A stretch of 64,000 nucleotides of DNA from Tausonia pullulans. Taxonomy: Eukaryota; Basidiomycota; Tremellomycetes; Cystofilobasidiales; Mrakiaceae. The position numbers and the translations under genes were made by a program. This document shows positions 19,267 through 30,100 of the stretch, in pieces. Location of the stretch: the NCBI GenBank assembly GCA_951802195.1, contig OX637623.1, positions 1,302,001 through 1,366,000 on the forward strand, given 5' to 3'. Position 1 is the stretch's first letter, and each line of letters starts with the position of its first letter. The notes beneath the pieces are model-generated. The model was not told where the DNA came from. It saw nothing but the letters and a program-made list of their open reading frames with translations, and did no database searches.

Positions 19267-22005
19267 CTCGGCAAGGGAAAGCGTCTCCCCTCGCGCCGGT
19301 CGGCCACCTCGGCGTCGGCGCCTGGTGATCGGACGAACCTCGATCTTTGGGGTCCAGCTCGTACACCCACTCCCTCGGGAGCCCGCTATCTTCTGGTTGC
19401 CCAGGACGACCATTCACGCAAGGTGTTCGTCTACTTCCTCGCCCAGAAGAGCGATGCCCTCACCCGGATCAAGGAGCATGTCGCCCTTGTCCGCACCCAG
19501 CTCGGGGTCACCACCAAGCGCTTCCACTCTGACCAGGGTGGCGAGTTCCTCAACGGACTCATGCGAGACTTTGCCGCTTCTCAAGGGATCGAGCACACTT
19601 TCGCCCCAGCCGACGACCACAACCAGAATGCCCGCGTCGAGAACGCCATCTTCGTCCTCAACCAGGCCGCCCGCACACTCCTCGTCCACTCTGGCCTGCC
19701 TTTGTCCTTCTGGGCCGAGGCTGTCTCGTTTGCCGCGTTCACGCGCAACCGGGCCCCATCGTCGGCTATCGGGGGACGCCTTCCAGAAGAAGTCTGGTCG
19801 GGTCGCTCCCTCTCTCTCGAGCGGCTCCATGGCTTTGGTGCTGACGGATGGTACCGTCTTCATCGCGAGATGGACAAGCTTCAGCCTCGCTACGCCAAGG
19901 GCATCCTTGTCGGCTACCTCGAGCGGTCGGACTACTACCGGATCTGGGACGCCAAGCGTCAGATCTTTGTCTTCTCCCGCGATGTCGTCTTCTCCAAGAC
20001 CCATTCTCGGCCTGCCCTCGCGCCCGCACAGGAGCTCTTCGAAGCCCCTCTCACCTGGCCAGAGGAACCCCCCTCAACTACCGTCATGGTCGATCTGGGC
20101 CCTCCTCTCGATTCCCTACCCCTGGACTATGCCCCTTCGAGACCCCCTCGACCCCCTCGATCACCACTCCGGTCGCCGTCGGTGCCACTGTCTTTTTCCC
20201 AGTCGCCCCCGCTCCGTCAGAGCGCCCGACTTCGTGGTTTCCCACCCGGCCATGACACTCCCACGCCTGCGCGCTCTCTCTCCCCCTCGCCTGACCCTCT
20301 CAACATCCCTCCCGGTCCCCTTGCGCTCCTCTCAGACGCCATCATGTCCGGTGCAGTCGGTCCGTGCCTCCAGCTTGCCCTCACGGCCTCTGCCGTCCCT
20401 CGCTCCTTCAAGGAGGCCCGCTCCTCACCAGAGTGGGATACCATCTGGGCACCGGCCATCGCCCGCGAACTCGACACGCTCGAGCGGTACGGCGTCTACA
20501 AGGTCCGGCCCAAGGAGGACTGGATGCGCGTCCTGCGTGCCCAGTGGGTGTTTGCTCGCAAGGTCGACGGCGTCACCGGCGCGCCCGCCGACGGCAAGGC
20601 CCGCTTCGTTGCCGACGGTGGTCGTCAGATCAAAGGCATCGACTTTGACGAGACCCATGCCTCTGTCGCCCACCGGGACAGCGTCCGCACCTTCCTCGCC
20701 CTCGTCAACCACCTCGACCTTGACTGCGACTCCATCGATGTCAAGGCGGCCTTCCTCAACGGTGGCATCGACGAGCAGGTCTTTCTCCGCCCACCCCAGG
20801 GGAGTGGCATCCCTGAGGGCAACGTTATCGAGCTTCTCAAGTCGCTCTACGGTCTCAAGCAGGCCAATCGCAACTGGCGCGAGGAGTTCCACGCCTTCCT
20901 CTGCTCTCAGGGACTCATCCCGACAACTGCGGATCCCTGCATCTACCGGCGGCGTGACCGCGACGGCGTCCTCCTCCTTGTCTCCACTCATGTCGACGAC
21001 GAGATGATCGCCTGCTCCTCCCGCACCGCCCTTGACGCGTTCAAAACCGACATCCGCGCCAAGTACGAGATCAAGGACAACGGCCCACTTTCCTACTTCC
21101 TCGGCATCAGCATCCACCGCGATCGTACCACCCGTCGGCTCTTCATCTCCCTCCCGTTCTATGTCCATGCCCTCCTCTCCAAGTTCGGCATGACTGACTG
21201 CAACCCGGCTTCCACCCCACTCCCCTCTGGCTTCCGCAACTCTACCGCATCTGATGCCGACGTCGCCGAGGCCAAGACCAAGCCCTTCCCCTCCCTCGTC
21301 GGCGGTCTCCTCTACCTTGCCACCGTCGGCCGCCCCGACATTGCCTTTGCTGCCAACAGCCTTGCTTGTGCACTCTCGCGATGGGGTCCTCAGCACTGGT
21401 CCGCAGCTAAGCACGTCCTCCGCTACCTCGCCGGCACTGCCGATCTCGCCCTCGTCTACTCTGCCCTTGGCCACGACGGCTCGCCCGCCCCAGCCCTCAC
21501 TGGCTCAGCCGACGCCGACTGGCACGGCTGCCCAGTCTCCTTCCGGTCGACCACTGGCTATGCCTTCTCCAGCTTCGGCGGCACCGTTAGCTGGTGCAGC
21601 CGTCGCCAGAAGACGGTTGCTCTCTCCACTGCCGAGGCCGAGTTTATGGCGGCAAGCGACGCCGCCAAGCAGGCTCTCTTCCTTCGTCACCTCCTCGACG
21701 ATCTCGGGTTCCTTCCCTCCGCACCGACGCTTCTCGCCTGCGACAATCAGTCGACGGTCGCTCTCTCCCGCAACCCGACAGACCACTCGCATCAGAAGCA
21801 CATTGACCTCCGGATCTACCGCCTCCGCGAGCTCGTCCAGGATGGTCTCGTCTCGCTCTACCACGTCCCCTCCGCAGACAACGCCTCCGATCTGTTCACC
21901 AAGAATCTCACCGCTGTCCCTTTTGCACGCGCCCGAGCTCTCCTCGGTTTGGAACGGTACACAGCTCAGGGGGGGCGAGAGCAGGCGGTTCCTACTCCTA
22001 TATGA
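19267..22005 (+). pseudogene. Copia-2 pol (integrase, reverse transcriptase, RNase H), separated from its 5' part
   Basis: A long open stretch with integrase core (FHSDQGGEF, NARVENAIF), reverse transcriptase (HVDDEMIA, SLYGLKQANRNW) and RNase H (GSADADWHG, STAEAEFMA). The frame ends inside the 3' LTR, as in Copia-1. It is severed from gag/protease by the solo LTR. Confidence 0.88.
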
Positions 22006-22329
22006 GCCTCATACCCTTTTTTATATAGCTTGACTCTGCCGCGCGACGTTCGAGTCCGACGCACGATCCCTCGCGCGTCCCCCTACCTCTCTTTTCCTTT
22101 TCCCCCTCGAGTTGCCCTCCATCCTCTACCAGCCTTTCTTCCGTACCTTTTGTCCGCCCCGGCCGACTAACGGTCCTACCCTTGGCTGGTCTTCTGCTCT
22201 TCCGTATAGGTGCGCTCGATGCGAATGATCCTCTACCAGCCTTTCTTCCGTACCTTTTGTCCGCCCCGGCCGACTAACGGTCCTACCCTTGGCTGGTCTT
22301 CTGCTCTTCCGTATAGGTCGAGCTTCTCG
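21976..22329 (+). repeat. Copia-2 3' LTR with CGAGA/TCTCG ends
   Basis: This 354-bp LTR is preceded by a polypurine tract (CAGGGGGGG, about 21968-21975) and followed by the target duplication AGGCC. It carries the same internal duplication of about 90 bp as the 5' LTR. Confidence 0.9.
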
Positions 22330-22334
22330 AGGCC

Positions 22335-23158
22335 ATCCATTGGGCAGCCGTCAAGCGCATCTTGCGCTATGTCGCTGGCACCCGCTCCCACGGACTCACG
22401 CTGGGAGGACATCCCGACTCGCCGCTCGTCGAGGTTTGGACCGACTCGGACTACGCAGGCGACCACGAAACGCGCCGCTCCACGACTGGATTCGCCATCA
22501 AGGTCTATGGCAGCACCGTCGTGTGGGTCGGTCGCAGGCAGAAGGCAATCAGCAGGTCCTCGCACGAGTCAGAGTACGTTGCTTTGTCTCAGGCCTGTCA
22601 AAACGTTGTCTGGGTCTCCAAGCTCCTGCAGCAGATCGGCTACATCGTCGACGACCCGATCCCCGTCCACGTCGACAACCAAGGGGCGATCGAGACGACA
22701 AAGAACGGCAACCACTCGGAGCGGACAAAGCACATCGACGTCGCGTACAAGTACGGACGCGAACTCCACCCGTCAGGCACTATCTCGCTCCGCTACTGCC
22801 CGACGGACTCGATGCTCGCAGACATTCTCACCAAGCCTCTGGGCTGGGAGAAGCTGGAGAGATTCAGAGGTGGGCTCGGGGTTGGGCTGGGCAGTAGGCA
22901 CGAGGATCGGAAGGGCTCGGCGCTCGTCACGTCGAGTGGGAGTGTTGGAAATTGTGGTGGTGGCGCCGTGAGAGCGCCGCGCGGGGGCGCCGGACCCGTG
23001 TAGTGCTGGACCCGCGTAGCACTGGACCCGCGTCAGAATATTCCTCGCCACATAGCTAGACTATTTAAGCCCACGCTTCTGCTCTCCTGGCAGTGAACCT
23101 TCACTTGTTCTGAAGGTTCTCTACCAGACCCTCTCTCGTTGGCAGGCTAATCGCAACA
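22335..23158 (+). mobile_element. Copia-1 copy 3, 3' end (RNase H and short 3' LTR)
   Basis: Continuation of the Copia-1 copy at 16485-17541 after the Copia-2 insertion. It contains the RNase H region (WTDSDYAGDHETRRS, SRSSHESEY) and a 3' LTR at 22943-23158. This LTR is only 216 bp and lacks the minisatellite and the second 29-base block, so it is a distinct LTR subtype. The right flank is a Copia-3 fragment. Confidence 0.88.
22943..23158 (+). repeat. Copia-1 LTR, short 216-bp type
   Basis: Starts TGTTGGAAATTG and ends CGCAACA; preceded by purine-rich GAGTGGGAG. A CTATTTAAG TATA-like box is present near 23058. Confidence 0.88.
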
Positions 23159-23826
23159 GGAACAACTCTCCCCCACCACCGTCGCAACATCCCTCTTGGT
23201 CTACGTCCGGACCCACGAGTCACTCAAACCCTCCACCTCAATCACGTCGAACGACTCGGCGCTGATGATTGATAGGAAGAAGGCCACGTGCCATCATTGT
23301 GGAAAGGTTGGACACTTCAAGACCGATTGTTGGGAACTCGTCGGAAAACCCAAAGGGTTCGGGAAAGGGAAGAAGTCAGAGAAGGGGAAGAAGGGAAACA
23401 AAGGGAGGGACGAGGCAAACATCGCGGGGCCACCGGTGCTGGATTTCAGCCTTCAAGTCGGACCCAATACATCAGTGTCGGACCAGTCACTGGACATCGT
23501 GACCAAGCTCGGATATATCGCAGATAGCGGAGCCACGAACCACATCGTAGGAGAGCGGAAACGCTTCGTCAAGTACAAGCAGTTCAAAAACACGATCAGG
23601 ACGGCCGACGGAACTCCAGCACAGGTACAAGGAATCGGAGAAATCCGCCTGCGCTCGCGAGTGGGAGGAGTCGAGAGGTACTTCACGATCTCGGAGGTAT
23701 ATCACATCCCCGGGTTCGCAAACCTCATTAGCATTGGACAACTCGGCAACAAAGGAGTCGAGACGAGATTCCCCAAGATGGAGCTCACCTCCACAATCAA
23801 AACGACCTCTCCGCTCGAACTTATTC
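23159..23826 (+). pseudogene. Copia-3 fragment (zinc knuckle and protease)
   Basis: A piece of a third Copia family with zinc knuckle CHHCGKVGHFKTDC, a Lys/Gly-rich linker and a protease starting ADSGATNH. It is cut on the left by Copia-1 copy 3 and on the right by a Gypsy LTR, so no ends or age can be given. It is clearly different in sequence from Copia-1 and Copia-2. Confidence 0.8.
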
Positions 23827-24455
23827 TGTCAGGATCTAGCGGACTGGCTACCTCGACCCTGCGCCTGGCCAACGCGGCGCCAATAGCCTTTCCCTTGCTT
23901 GATCAGCATTCCCGTTCCTTTATCCCTTTGTTGCCTCATCTGTCCCACACTCTTTGATTTCTAAACTTTCTCATCACTTCCTTATCCTCATCACTCCCTT
24001 GTTCTCATCACTCGTCCATAAAACGCTCATTTCATCGTAGATTTTGTTCTTCACTCTGACTATCATTTGGACCCGACAAACTTGCCCAAGACCCTTCAGC
24101 GAGCCCGTGTCACCTCCGCCACTTCAGTTCCATCTCATCACCCACCTCCGCTCTCAGTGTCGGAGATTGTGGTGGTGGCGCCGTGAGAGCGCCGCGCGGA
24201 GTCTCCGCGAATATCGGGCCCGCCAGCATCGGACCCGCGAGTATCGGACTCGCCTCCTCTGCTGTGCCACGTAGCTAAACTATATAAGCCCACACTTTCT
24301 CCCCTGGCAGTCGACCTTCACTTGTTCTGAAGGTCCTCTACCAGACCCTCTCTCGTTGGCAGGCTAATCGCAACACTCAGTACACTTCATCGCCAACGTT
24401 CCCCTCCTCGCCCAACCTCCTCTGCCATTGATTGACCCTTGGGCCAATCCTAACA
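23827..24455 (+). repeat. Gypsy LTR, variant B, split by a solo Copia-1 LTR
   Basis: Begins TGTCAGGATCTAGCGG and ends CCTAACA. About 410 bp remain once the inserted Copia LTR is discounted. It differs from variant A over most of its first half. It contains ACTCTGACT at 24053-24061. Confidence 0.87.
24158..24375 (+). repeat. Solo Copia-1 LTR (218 bp) inside the Gypsy LTR, duplication CTCAG
   Basis: Starts TGTCGGAGATTG, ends CGCAACA, and is flanked by CTCAG on both sides (24153-24157 and 24376-24380). The uninterrupted target can be seen in the other variant-B LTR near 31510. Confidence 0.9.
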
Positions 24456-24525
24456 TCAGTCAGAGTCACCCTTCGTCACCTGCTCGCTCATTGCAACCCA
24501 AACATTGGCACCGCCCTAGTAAACA

Positions 24526-25553
24526 TGGACAATCCCGACGCTGCTCCGCCAGTCCCTCAAACTGCCACCGAGTTTGCCCTCGCAAGCCAGGTTGAACAAT
24601 TATGGTCCGCTTTCCAAGCTCTCCAACAGCAACAGCAACAGTCATCGATCATCGCCCCGCACCTCAACGTCAAGGAATTTCACAGCTCTACTCCCCTCAC
24701 CTTCAGCGGCAAGAGATCGGACTCGTAAACCTTCGTCCTCAAGCTCGACAACGTCTTCAGCCTACAATCCGTGTCCCACGGAACCGAAGAAAAGAAAATT
24801 CAGTATGCAATCTCGCTCCTCACGGATGACGCCTTCAATTGGATCCGCCCTCACCTCCTCACCGACATCTCCGATCGCCCTGACTGGTTCGCTACCTGGC
24901 CACAATTCAGGGCCCGCCTGCTCAAGGACTTCGGAGACATCGATCGCATCGAAACCGCTCGTCGCGCCCTCAGGGATCTCCGCCAAACAACCTCGGCCTC
25001 CAACTACGCCTTCGAATACAAACGCCACATGTTCATCCTCGACTTTGGCGATCAGTACCATCGTTTCAACTTCTTCGACGGTCTCAAGCTTGATGTCAAA
25101 GAACGCATCGTCCGTGCTCAGAACTATGACAACCTCGACGACCTCATCGATGCCGCCATCGAGTGGGACAACGCCCTCGTTGATTTCCGTCACGCCCATA
25201 CACCCCGCAACGTCAACCGCCCTACCGTCGTCTCAGTCGTCCCTCCCGCTCGCCGTACCTTTATCCCAGTCACCCCTATGGGCAGAACCTCATTCACTGG
25301 CCCCGTTCCCATGGAGGTCGATGTCACCTCTCGCCCACGCGGCCCTCTCTCCGACGCAGAGAAGGAGCGTCGTCGACGTGACGGCCTCTGCCTGTACTGC
25401 GCCAGCAAGGACCACCAAGTCATCAACTGCCCTATTGCCCCTGCCCCTCGCCGATCCTTCTACGTCTCGACTATCTCGGCCACTAATACCGCCGACGGCG
25501 CCCCTCGTTCAGCCACCATCAAGGAGATCCTCAACGATCAAGACGCGGCGTGA
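24526..25553 (+). pseudogene. Gypsy gag of the variant-B element
   Basis: A Gag resembling the one at 25994, with the same KRSDS, DDAFNW and YHRFNFFDGLKLDVKER stretches and a CLYCASKDH knuckle. It begins about 70 bases after the variant-B LTR and carries roughly one break. Its element is cut off at 25564 by a variant-A LTR. Confidence 0.85.
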
Positions 25554-25564
25554 CTAGCCAACTG

Positions 25565-25924
25565 TGTCAGGATCTTACGGTTCACTACATAGGCGCTGCG
25601 CTTATGTGGCTGCAGAATCTCGCGGACCCGCCACCTCGGCTCCTCGTCTGTGTAGCATCGCCCTTAATTGCTCAGCTTCCATATTTTTAGCCTCTCTTCA
25701 GCCACACTGTCACACACTCTTTGTTTTCTCACCCTTAGCCCATAAGACACTCAGTTCATCGTACAATTTGTTCTACACTCTGACTACCATTTGGATTCGA
25801 CAAATTTGCCCAAGACATCGAAGCGAGCCTGTGTCACTGCCCGCACTTCAGACTACTATTCCATACACGCCCTCCCCTTAGCACCCGTCATCCTCAGCCC
25901 TTGACCCTTGGGCCAATCCTAACA
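25565..25924 (+). repeat. Gypsy LTR, variant A (5' position)
   Basis: A 360-bp LTR close to 1204-1563. A CATAAG box near 25741 is followed by ACTCTGACT at 25777-25785. Confidence 0.9.
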
Positions 25925-25926
25925 TC

Positions 25927-25935
25927 AGTCAGAGT
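25927..25935 (+). promoter_or_regulatory. Candidate self-priming site of the Gypsy element
   Basis: AGTCAGAGT starts 2 bases after the LTR and is the exact reverse complement of ACTCTGACT inside the LTR, about 33 bases downstream of a TATA-like box. Fungal chromoviruses of the Tf1/sushi group are known to prime reverse transcription from their own mRNA 5' end in this way. The same pair is present in the variant-B element (24458-24466 with 24053-24061). Confidence 0.55.
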
Positions 25936-25993
25936 CACCGTCTGTCACCCGCTCGCTCCTAGTGGTCTCCACCTCGACACTGTCCTAGCCAAC

Positions 25994-27021
25994 ATGGATA
26001 ATCCCAACGCAGACCCTCAAATCGTTACCGAACTTGCTCTTGCAAGACAGCAAGTTGACCGTCTAAGGACCGCCCTTAAAAATCTCCGACAACAACAACA
26101 ACAACAGACAGAGGTTATCACTTCGCATCCCGAAGTCAAAGACTACCACGGACCTACTCCCCACGCCTTCAGTGGCAAGAGATCAGAATCGGAGACCTTC
26201 GTCCTCAAGCTTGATAACATTTTTCGCCTGCAACCCGTGTCCCTCGGAACGGACGACATGAGGATTCAATACGCGATCTCACTCCTTACGGATGACGCTT
26301 TCAACTGGGTCCGCCCTTACCTCCTCGTCGATGATTCCGACCGTCCGGACTGGTTCGACACCTGGCCACGTTTCAGGGCCCGCCTCCTCAAAGACTTCGG
26401 AGAAATCGACCGCGTCGAAACCGCTCGGCGCGCTCTCAAGGATCTTCGTCAAACGACCACAGTTTCCATCTACGCCTTCGAGTACAAACGCCACAAACTC
26501 CTCCTTGACTTTGGCGACCAGTACCATCGTTTTAACTTCTTCGACGGTCTCAAGCTTGATGTCAAGGAACGTCTCGTCCGTGCTCAAAACTATGCCAACC
26601 TCGACGATCTTATCGCCGCCGCCATCGAATGGGACAACGCCCTCACCGACTTTCGCCACGCTCATGCACCCCGCAACGTCAGCCGTCCAACCGTCGCCAC
26701 AGTCGTCCCTCCCGCTCGTCGTACCTTGTTCCCGTTCGTACCCGTGACCAACACCTCAGCCTCATCATCCGGCCCCGTCCCCATGGAGGTCGACGCCACC
26801 TCTCGGCCTCGTGGCCCCCTCTCCGACGCGGAAAGGGAGCGCCGCCGACGCGACGGCCTCTGCCTATACTGCGCCAACAAGGACCAGTCCGAGTTATCAA
26901 CTGTCCCATCGCTCCTCGTCGATTCTTCAATATCTCGGCTATCTCGGCCACCAATACCGCCAATGGCGTCCCTCGTTCAGCCACAATCAAGGAGATTATC
27001 AACGATCAAGACTCAGTGTGA
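25994..27021 (+). pseudogene. Gypsy gag, copy 2
   Basis: Gag protein with an N-terminal Gln run, a capsid-like helical region (DDAFNWVRPYLL to DVKERLVRAQNY) and a Cys-containing CLYCANKD region near the end. It carries about one break. Confidence 0.85.
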
Positions 27022-27153
27022 CTAGCCGACCCGTCCGAACCGACGGGTTCGCCTTCGTCTGTCAACGGCCCCTCGCTTTTCGACAACGTTTCTGGACCCC
27101 CTCTTTACTCCTTTTTTATTCAAAACACCAGAAGATCACCTCACGGTCCTCCC

Positions 27154-30100
27154 ATGCTCCCCCCGGTCGACCGTTTCCCACTACCCTCCAACCCATTCCA
27201 TTGCCTTTCCACCGACGACATCCCCACGGCTTCCTTTCATGAGGAGGATCACGTCGTCCTGCCCCTCTCCATCGCCTTCGGATCCACCTCGTTCGACACA
27301 TACGCACTGCTCGACAGCGGTGCCACATCCAACTTCATCGACTCGTCCCTCGTCGACAAGCATTCGGTTCCACTCGTGGTAAAGAACGTCCCTCGCGCCC
27401 TCGAGGTCGTCGACGGTCGCCCGATCGCATCGGGAGCCGTCACGCATCACACCTCTTCCCTGGCCCTCACCGTACCTAGGCATCGACACACCGACTCCCT
27501 CTCTTTCGACGTCACCTCCCTTGGTCACTATCCGATCATACTCGGTATCCCCTGGCTCAAACGACACAATCCCTCGATCGACTGGCCAGCGCATTACCTC
27601 GTTTTCGATTCGCAGTACTGCCGGAGCTCCTGCCTCTCACGAGAAACTCCCACCCTAGCCAAACCCCTCAGTCAAGTCCCACCATCGTCTTTCAACGAGG
27701 CTTCATCGCCCTCGTCCCCGCCCTTGTCCTTGTCCTCGCCCAAGCCCTCGTCCTCGCCCAAGCCCTCGTCCTCGCCCAAGCCCTCGTCCTCGCCCAAGCC
27801 CTCGTCCTCGCTCAGGTTCCAGTTCAAGTCCTCGTGTTTGCCCGTCGGCCACCGTTCGCTCCTCCCTGCCGTCATCTCCGCCACCCGGTCTTCGCCTTAC
27901 TTCTCCGTTATCCCGCCAACGGACCCGCTCGATCCCCCGGACCGCGAACCTTCGCCCTCGGAGGTCGACGTTCCCGCCATCGTCCCACCGGAGTACCACG
28001 CCTACCTCAAGGTTTTCGAGAAGTCCTCAGCCTCGGAACTACCCCCTCATCGGCCATACGACCATGCCATCACTCTCAAGGACAACGCGCAGCCACCCTT
28101 CGGTCCGATCTACGGCCTCTCATCAGTTGAGCTCGGCCTCTTCGCGAATTCATCGACGAGAACCTCGCCAAAGGTTTCATCGTCCCCTCGAAGTCACCTG
28201 CCGCTGCTCCCATCCTTTTCGTCAAGAAGAAGGACAAATCTCTTCGCCTCTGCGTCGACTACCGCCGTCTCAATGCTATCACCATCAAGAATCGGTACCC
28301 GCTCCCACTCATCTCGGAATCCCTTGACCGGCTGGCCACTGCCAAGTTCTTCACCAAACTCGACCTCCGAGGCGCCTACAACCTCGTTCGGATCGCCCCG
28401 GGTGATGAATGGAAGACTGCCTTCCGCTGTCGCTACGGGCTGTTCGAGTACAAGGTTATGCCCTTTGGGCTGACGAACGCACTAGCTACATTCCAGCACT
28501 TCATGAACGACACCCTCCGCGACCTCCTCAACATCTCCGTCATCGTCTATCTAGACGATATCCTCATATTTTCCCCCACCCTCGACACACATCGCCAACA
28601 CGTTGCCGCCGTCCTCGAGCGCCTCCTTGCAGCGCGCCTCTGGGTCAAGCCGGAGAAGTGCGCCTTCCACCAGGACGAGGTCGATTTCCTCGGCTACATC
28701 GTCGGCGCTCAAGGCATCAAGATGGATCCCTCCAAGATCTCAGCCGTCACAGACTGGCCGGCACCCACCTCGGTCAGACACATCCAGTCCTTCCTCGGAT
28801 TCGCCAACTTCTACCGCCGTTTCGTCCACCGGTTCCCAAAAGTCGTCGCCCCCATTACGTCCCTCCTCAAGAAAGGTGTCCCCTTCCACTTCGGACCGGA
28901 TCAACTCGCCGCTTTCGAGACCCTCAAGTCCAAGTTCACCTCCTCCGCTGTCCTCACCGTCTTCGATCCCTCGCTTCTCGTCCTCGAGACGGACTCATCC
29001 GATTTCGCCGTTGCCGGCGTCCTCTCGCAACGCGCCGTTGCCCCTCGCTCGCCACTCCGCCCGATCGCCTTCTACTCGCGCAAGCTCAACCCAGCCGAAC
29101 TCAACTACGAGATTCACGACAAGGAAATGTTGGCGATCATCGAGTGCCTCAAGGAGTGGCGCCATTACTGTGAAGGGCACCCATCACCTCTCACCATCTA
29201 CACCGATCACGAGTCGCTCCAGTACTTTACCACATCCAAAGCTCTCTCCCGCTGTGAGTCCCGCTGGGCCGAGTTCCTCTCTGGCTTCAACTTTGTCGTT
29301 ATCTACCGCCCTGGAGGACGCAATACAGTCGCCGATGCCCTGTCGAGGCGACAGGACCTTTCGGAGGGGAGTCGCCCTTCGGACCAGACACCCAGACGCC
29401 TTCTCAAGCCCGACCAGTATATCATTGCCGCCAACCTCAGGTCCCGTCCTTCGGCCGCTGCCGCTCCCCTCAATCAAGCTCCCCTCGACCAAACTTCCTC
29501 CAATACTATCGACAACATCCCTGCGCTCTTCGAACCCATTGACTCGGAACCTCCGGATCCCATTCCCGACCTCGATCCTCGCCCCAAGCTCCTTCCTCGT
29601 CTCCTCACCGCACAACTCGCCGACCCATCACTCGCCCCCCTCATTGACCTCCTCCGTCATCCGAATCGCCCTCGCTCTCCCGACGATGTCAAGGCCCTCC
29701 AGGGTCTCTCGCTCCACCCTACAGACCTCCTCCTCTCGCGCGGCCTCGTCCTCGTTCCGGACGATCACCAGCTACGCCTCGACCTCGTCCGCGCCTGCCA
29801 CGAGCCTCGGCTCGCTGGGCACCTTGGCGCTCGCAAGACCCACGACCTCCTTCGACGCTCGTTCACTTTCCCCTCCGACAATACAGTCGTCCAAACCTAC
29901 ACCTCCGGCTGCGACCTTTGCGTCCGCAACAAGACAAATTGGCGCGCACCCTTCGGCCTCCTCCAACCGCTTCCGCCACCGACACGCCCTTGGACGATGA
30001 TCTCCATGGACGGCATCGTCAAGCTCCCGACCTCCGACGGCCTCGACTGCATTCAAGTCTTCATCGATCGGTTCACCAAGATGGTTCGTCTCGTCCCGTA

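Larger units (their letters stand above)
17542..22329 (+). mobile_element. Copia-2, full-length outline with both LTRs, interrupted by a solo Copia-1 LTR
   Basis: LTRs at 17542-17895 and 21976-22329 (354 bp each) look the same, and the 5-bp duplication AGGCC flanks the element (17537-17541 and 22330-22334). Gag/protease starts at 17900. Integrase, reverse transcriptase and RNase H follow in Copia order. A run of G's just before the 3' LTR is a good polypurine tract and independently fixes the CGAGAG start of the LTR. The element is broken by the LTR insertion at 18896-19261, and its Gag is shortened compared with the relative at 31598-33262. It is young. Confidence 0.9.
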
